From positions 1-5,802 of the forward strand of contig JAFAHB010000022.1 of assembly GCA_019237435.1 (NCBI GenBank): 5,802 bases of DNA. The letters run 5' to 3'. The translations under genes were made by a program, and so were the position numbers. Below, in pieces: positions 5,590 through 5,802 of this stretch (its first letter is position 1; each line of letters begins with the position of its first letter). Under the pieces are notes generated by a model. It had not been told where the DNA came from and made no database searches. It worked only from the letters and a program-made list of their open reading frames with translations. The DNA comes from Vulcanimicrobiota bacterium (GTDB taxonomy: Bacteria > Vulcanimicrobiota > Vulcanimicrobiia > Vulcanimicrobiales > Vulcanimicrobiaceae).

Positions 5590-5802
5590 TCACCAACCGA
5601 AGCGGTTCGGGGCAGAGCTCCCGGAAGAGCTCGCCGTACGCCGTCGCGACGTGCGGCCACGTCATCTGACGGCCGAAGCGATAGGCACGCCGTTCCGTTG
5701 CGCGGCGCAGCGCGGGATAGTCGAGCAGCATATTCAGCCGCGCCATGATGGAAGCGGCGTCGCGAAACTCGCACAAGAAACCGCGGTTGTGTGCGAGCAG
5801 CA
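5579..5802 (-). CDS. Glycosyltransferase, GT-B/GT4-like, C-terminal end (partial, off right edge)
   Basis: The frame is open from the right edge to TAA at 5579, so only about 74 C-terminal residues are visible. They begin LLAHNRGFLCEFRDAASI, which matches the end of a GT4 C-terminal Rossmann domain (xxGxLVxFRDxxAIA). An ALRRATERRAYRFGR helix follows, then QMTWPHVATAYGELFREL, the usual closing helix with the W-P-x-V-A-x-x-Y pattern. A start at TTG 5776 is not credible, since the coding sense continues to the window edge. The enzyme would transfer a sugar from a nucleotide donor; donor and acceptor cannot be told. The last residues, PLRLVSSA, end one base out of phase with the next domain's frame, so the two may be pieces of one two-domain protein. 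Confidence 0.8.
   Translation of the reverse strand, partial: LLAHNRGFLCEFRDAASIMARLNMLLDYPALRRATERRAYRFGRQMTWPHVATAYGELFRELCPEPLRLVSSA

Noticed and set aside
5538..5774. Overlapping minus-strand and plus-strand open frames at 5538-5774
   Set aside because: They are Arg-rich shadow frames. The GT4-like C-terminal motifs occur in the frame ending at 5579.

Overview
This is a GC-rich bacterial window in which every recognisable gene lies on the minus strand, so it reads from right to left. The content is mostly housekeeping. I see no rRNA, tRNA, CRISPR array, insertion sequence or phage gene. The host cannot be fixed from this sequence. GC-rich codon use, GTG and TTG starts, a compact dapB-asd-lysC cluster and a CCCCGAGCGGAG-type dispersed repeat fit a soil or candidate-phylum bacterium (Eremiobacterota-like or similar), but that is a low-confidence inference.

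Right part (about 5802-4525): the C-terminal end of a GT-B glycosyltransferase runs in from the right edge and stops at 5579. It is followed directly, in a different reading frame, by an all-helical barrel-like carbohydrate-associated domain ending at 4525. The conserved N-terminal part of that second domain lies upstream of its first ordinary start codon, so the pair looks like a split or frameshifted form of one two-domain protein.

Middle (4431-2269): a complete PcrA/UvrD-type superfamily 1 DNA helicase with all helicase motifs and the C-terminal Tudor-like domain of the PcrA group. A 93-base gap upstream holds a stop-codon hairpin and a TTGACA hexamer, so transcription of the left-hand block may start here.

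Left part (2242-1): dapB, asd and lysC follow the helicase in one direction. The gap is 26 bases between pcrA and dapB, and the last two junctions are 3- to 4-base stop/start overlaps (GTGA and TTGA). LysC phosphorylates aspartate, Asd reduces aspartyl phosphate to the semialdehyde, and DapB performs the reduction after the DapA step, leading to diaminopimelate and lysine. dapA is not in the window.

Two sequence oddities deserve attention. The lysC frame changes identity at about 178-220: its first ~100 residues are aspartokinase, but the rest, up to the left edge, reads as a sugar phosphate isomerase/epimerase TIM-barrel. That is most likely an assembly chimera at a contig end and only possibly a real fusion. 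Second, asd carries an in-frame copy of a palindromic-type dispersed repeat near its 3' end. I found no convincing new defence, mobile or regulatory system.
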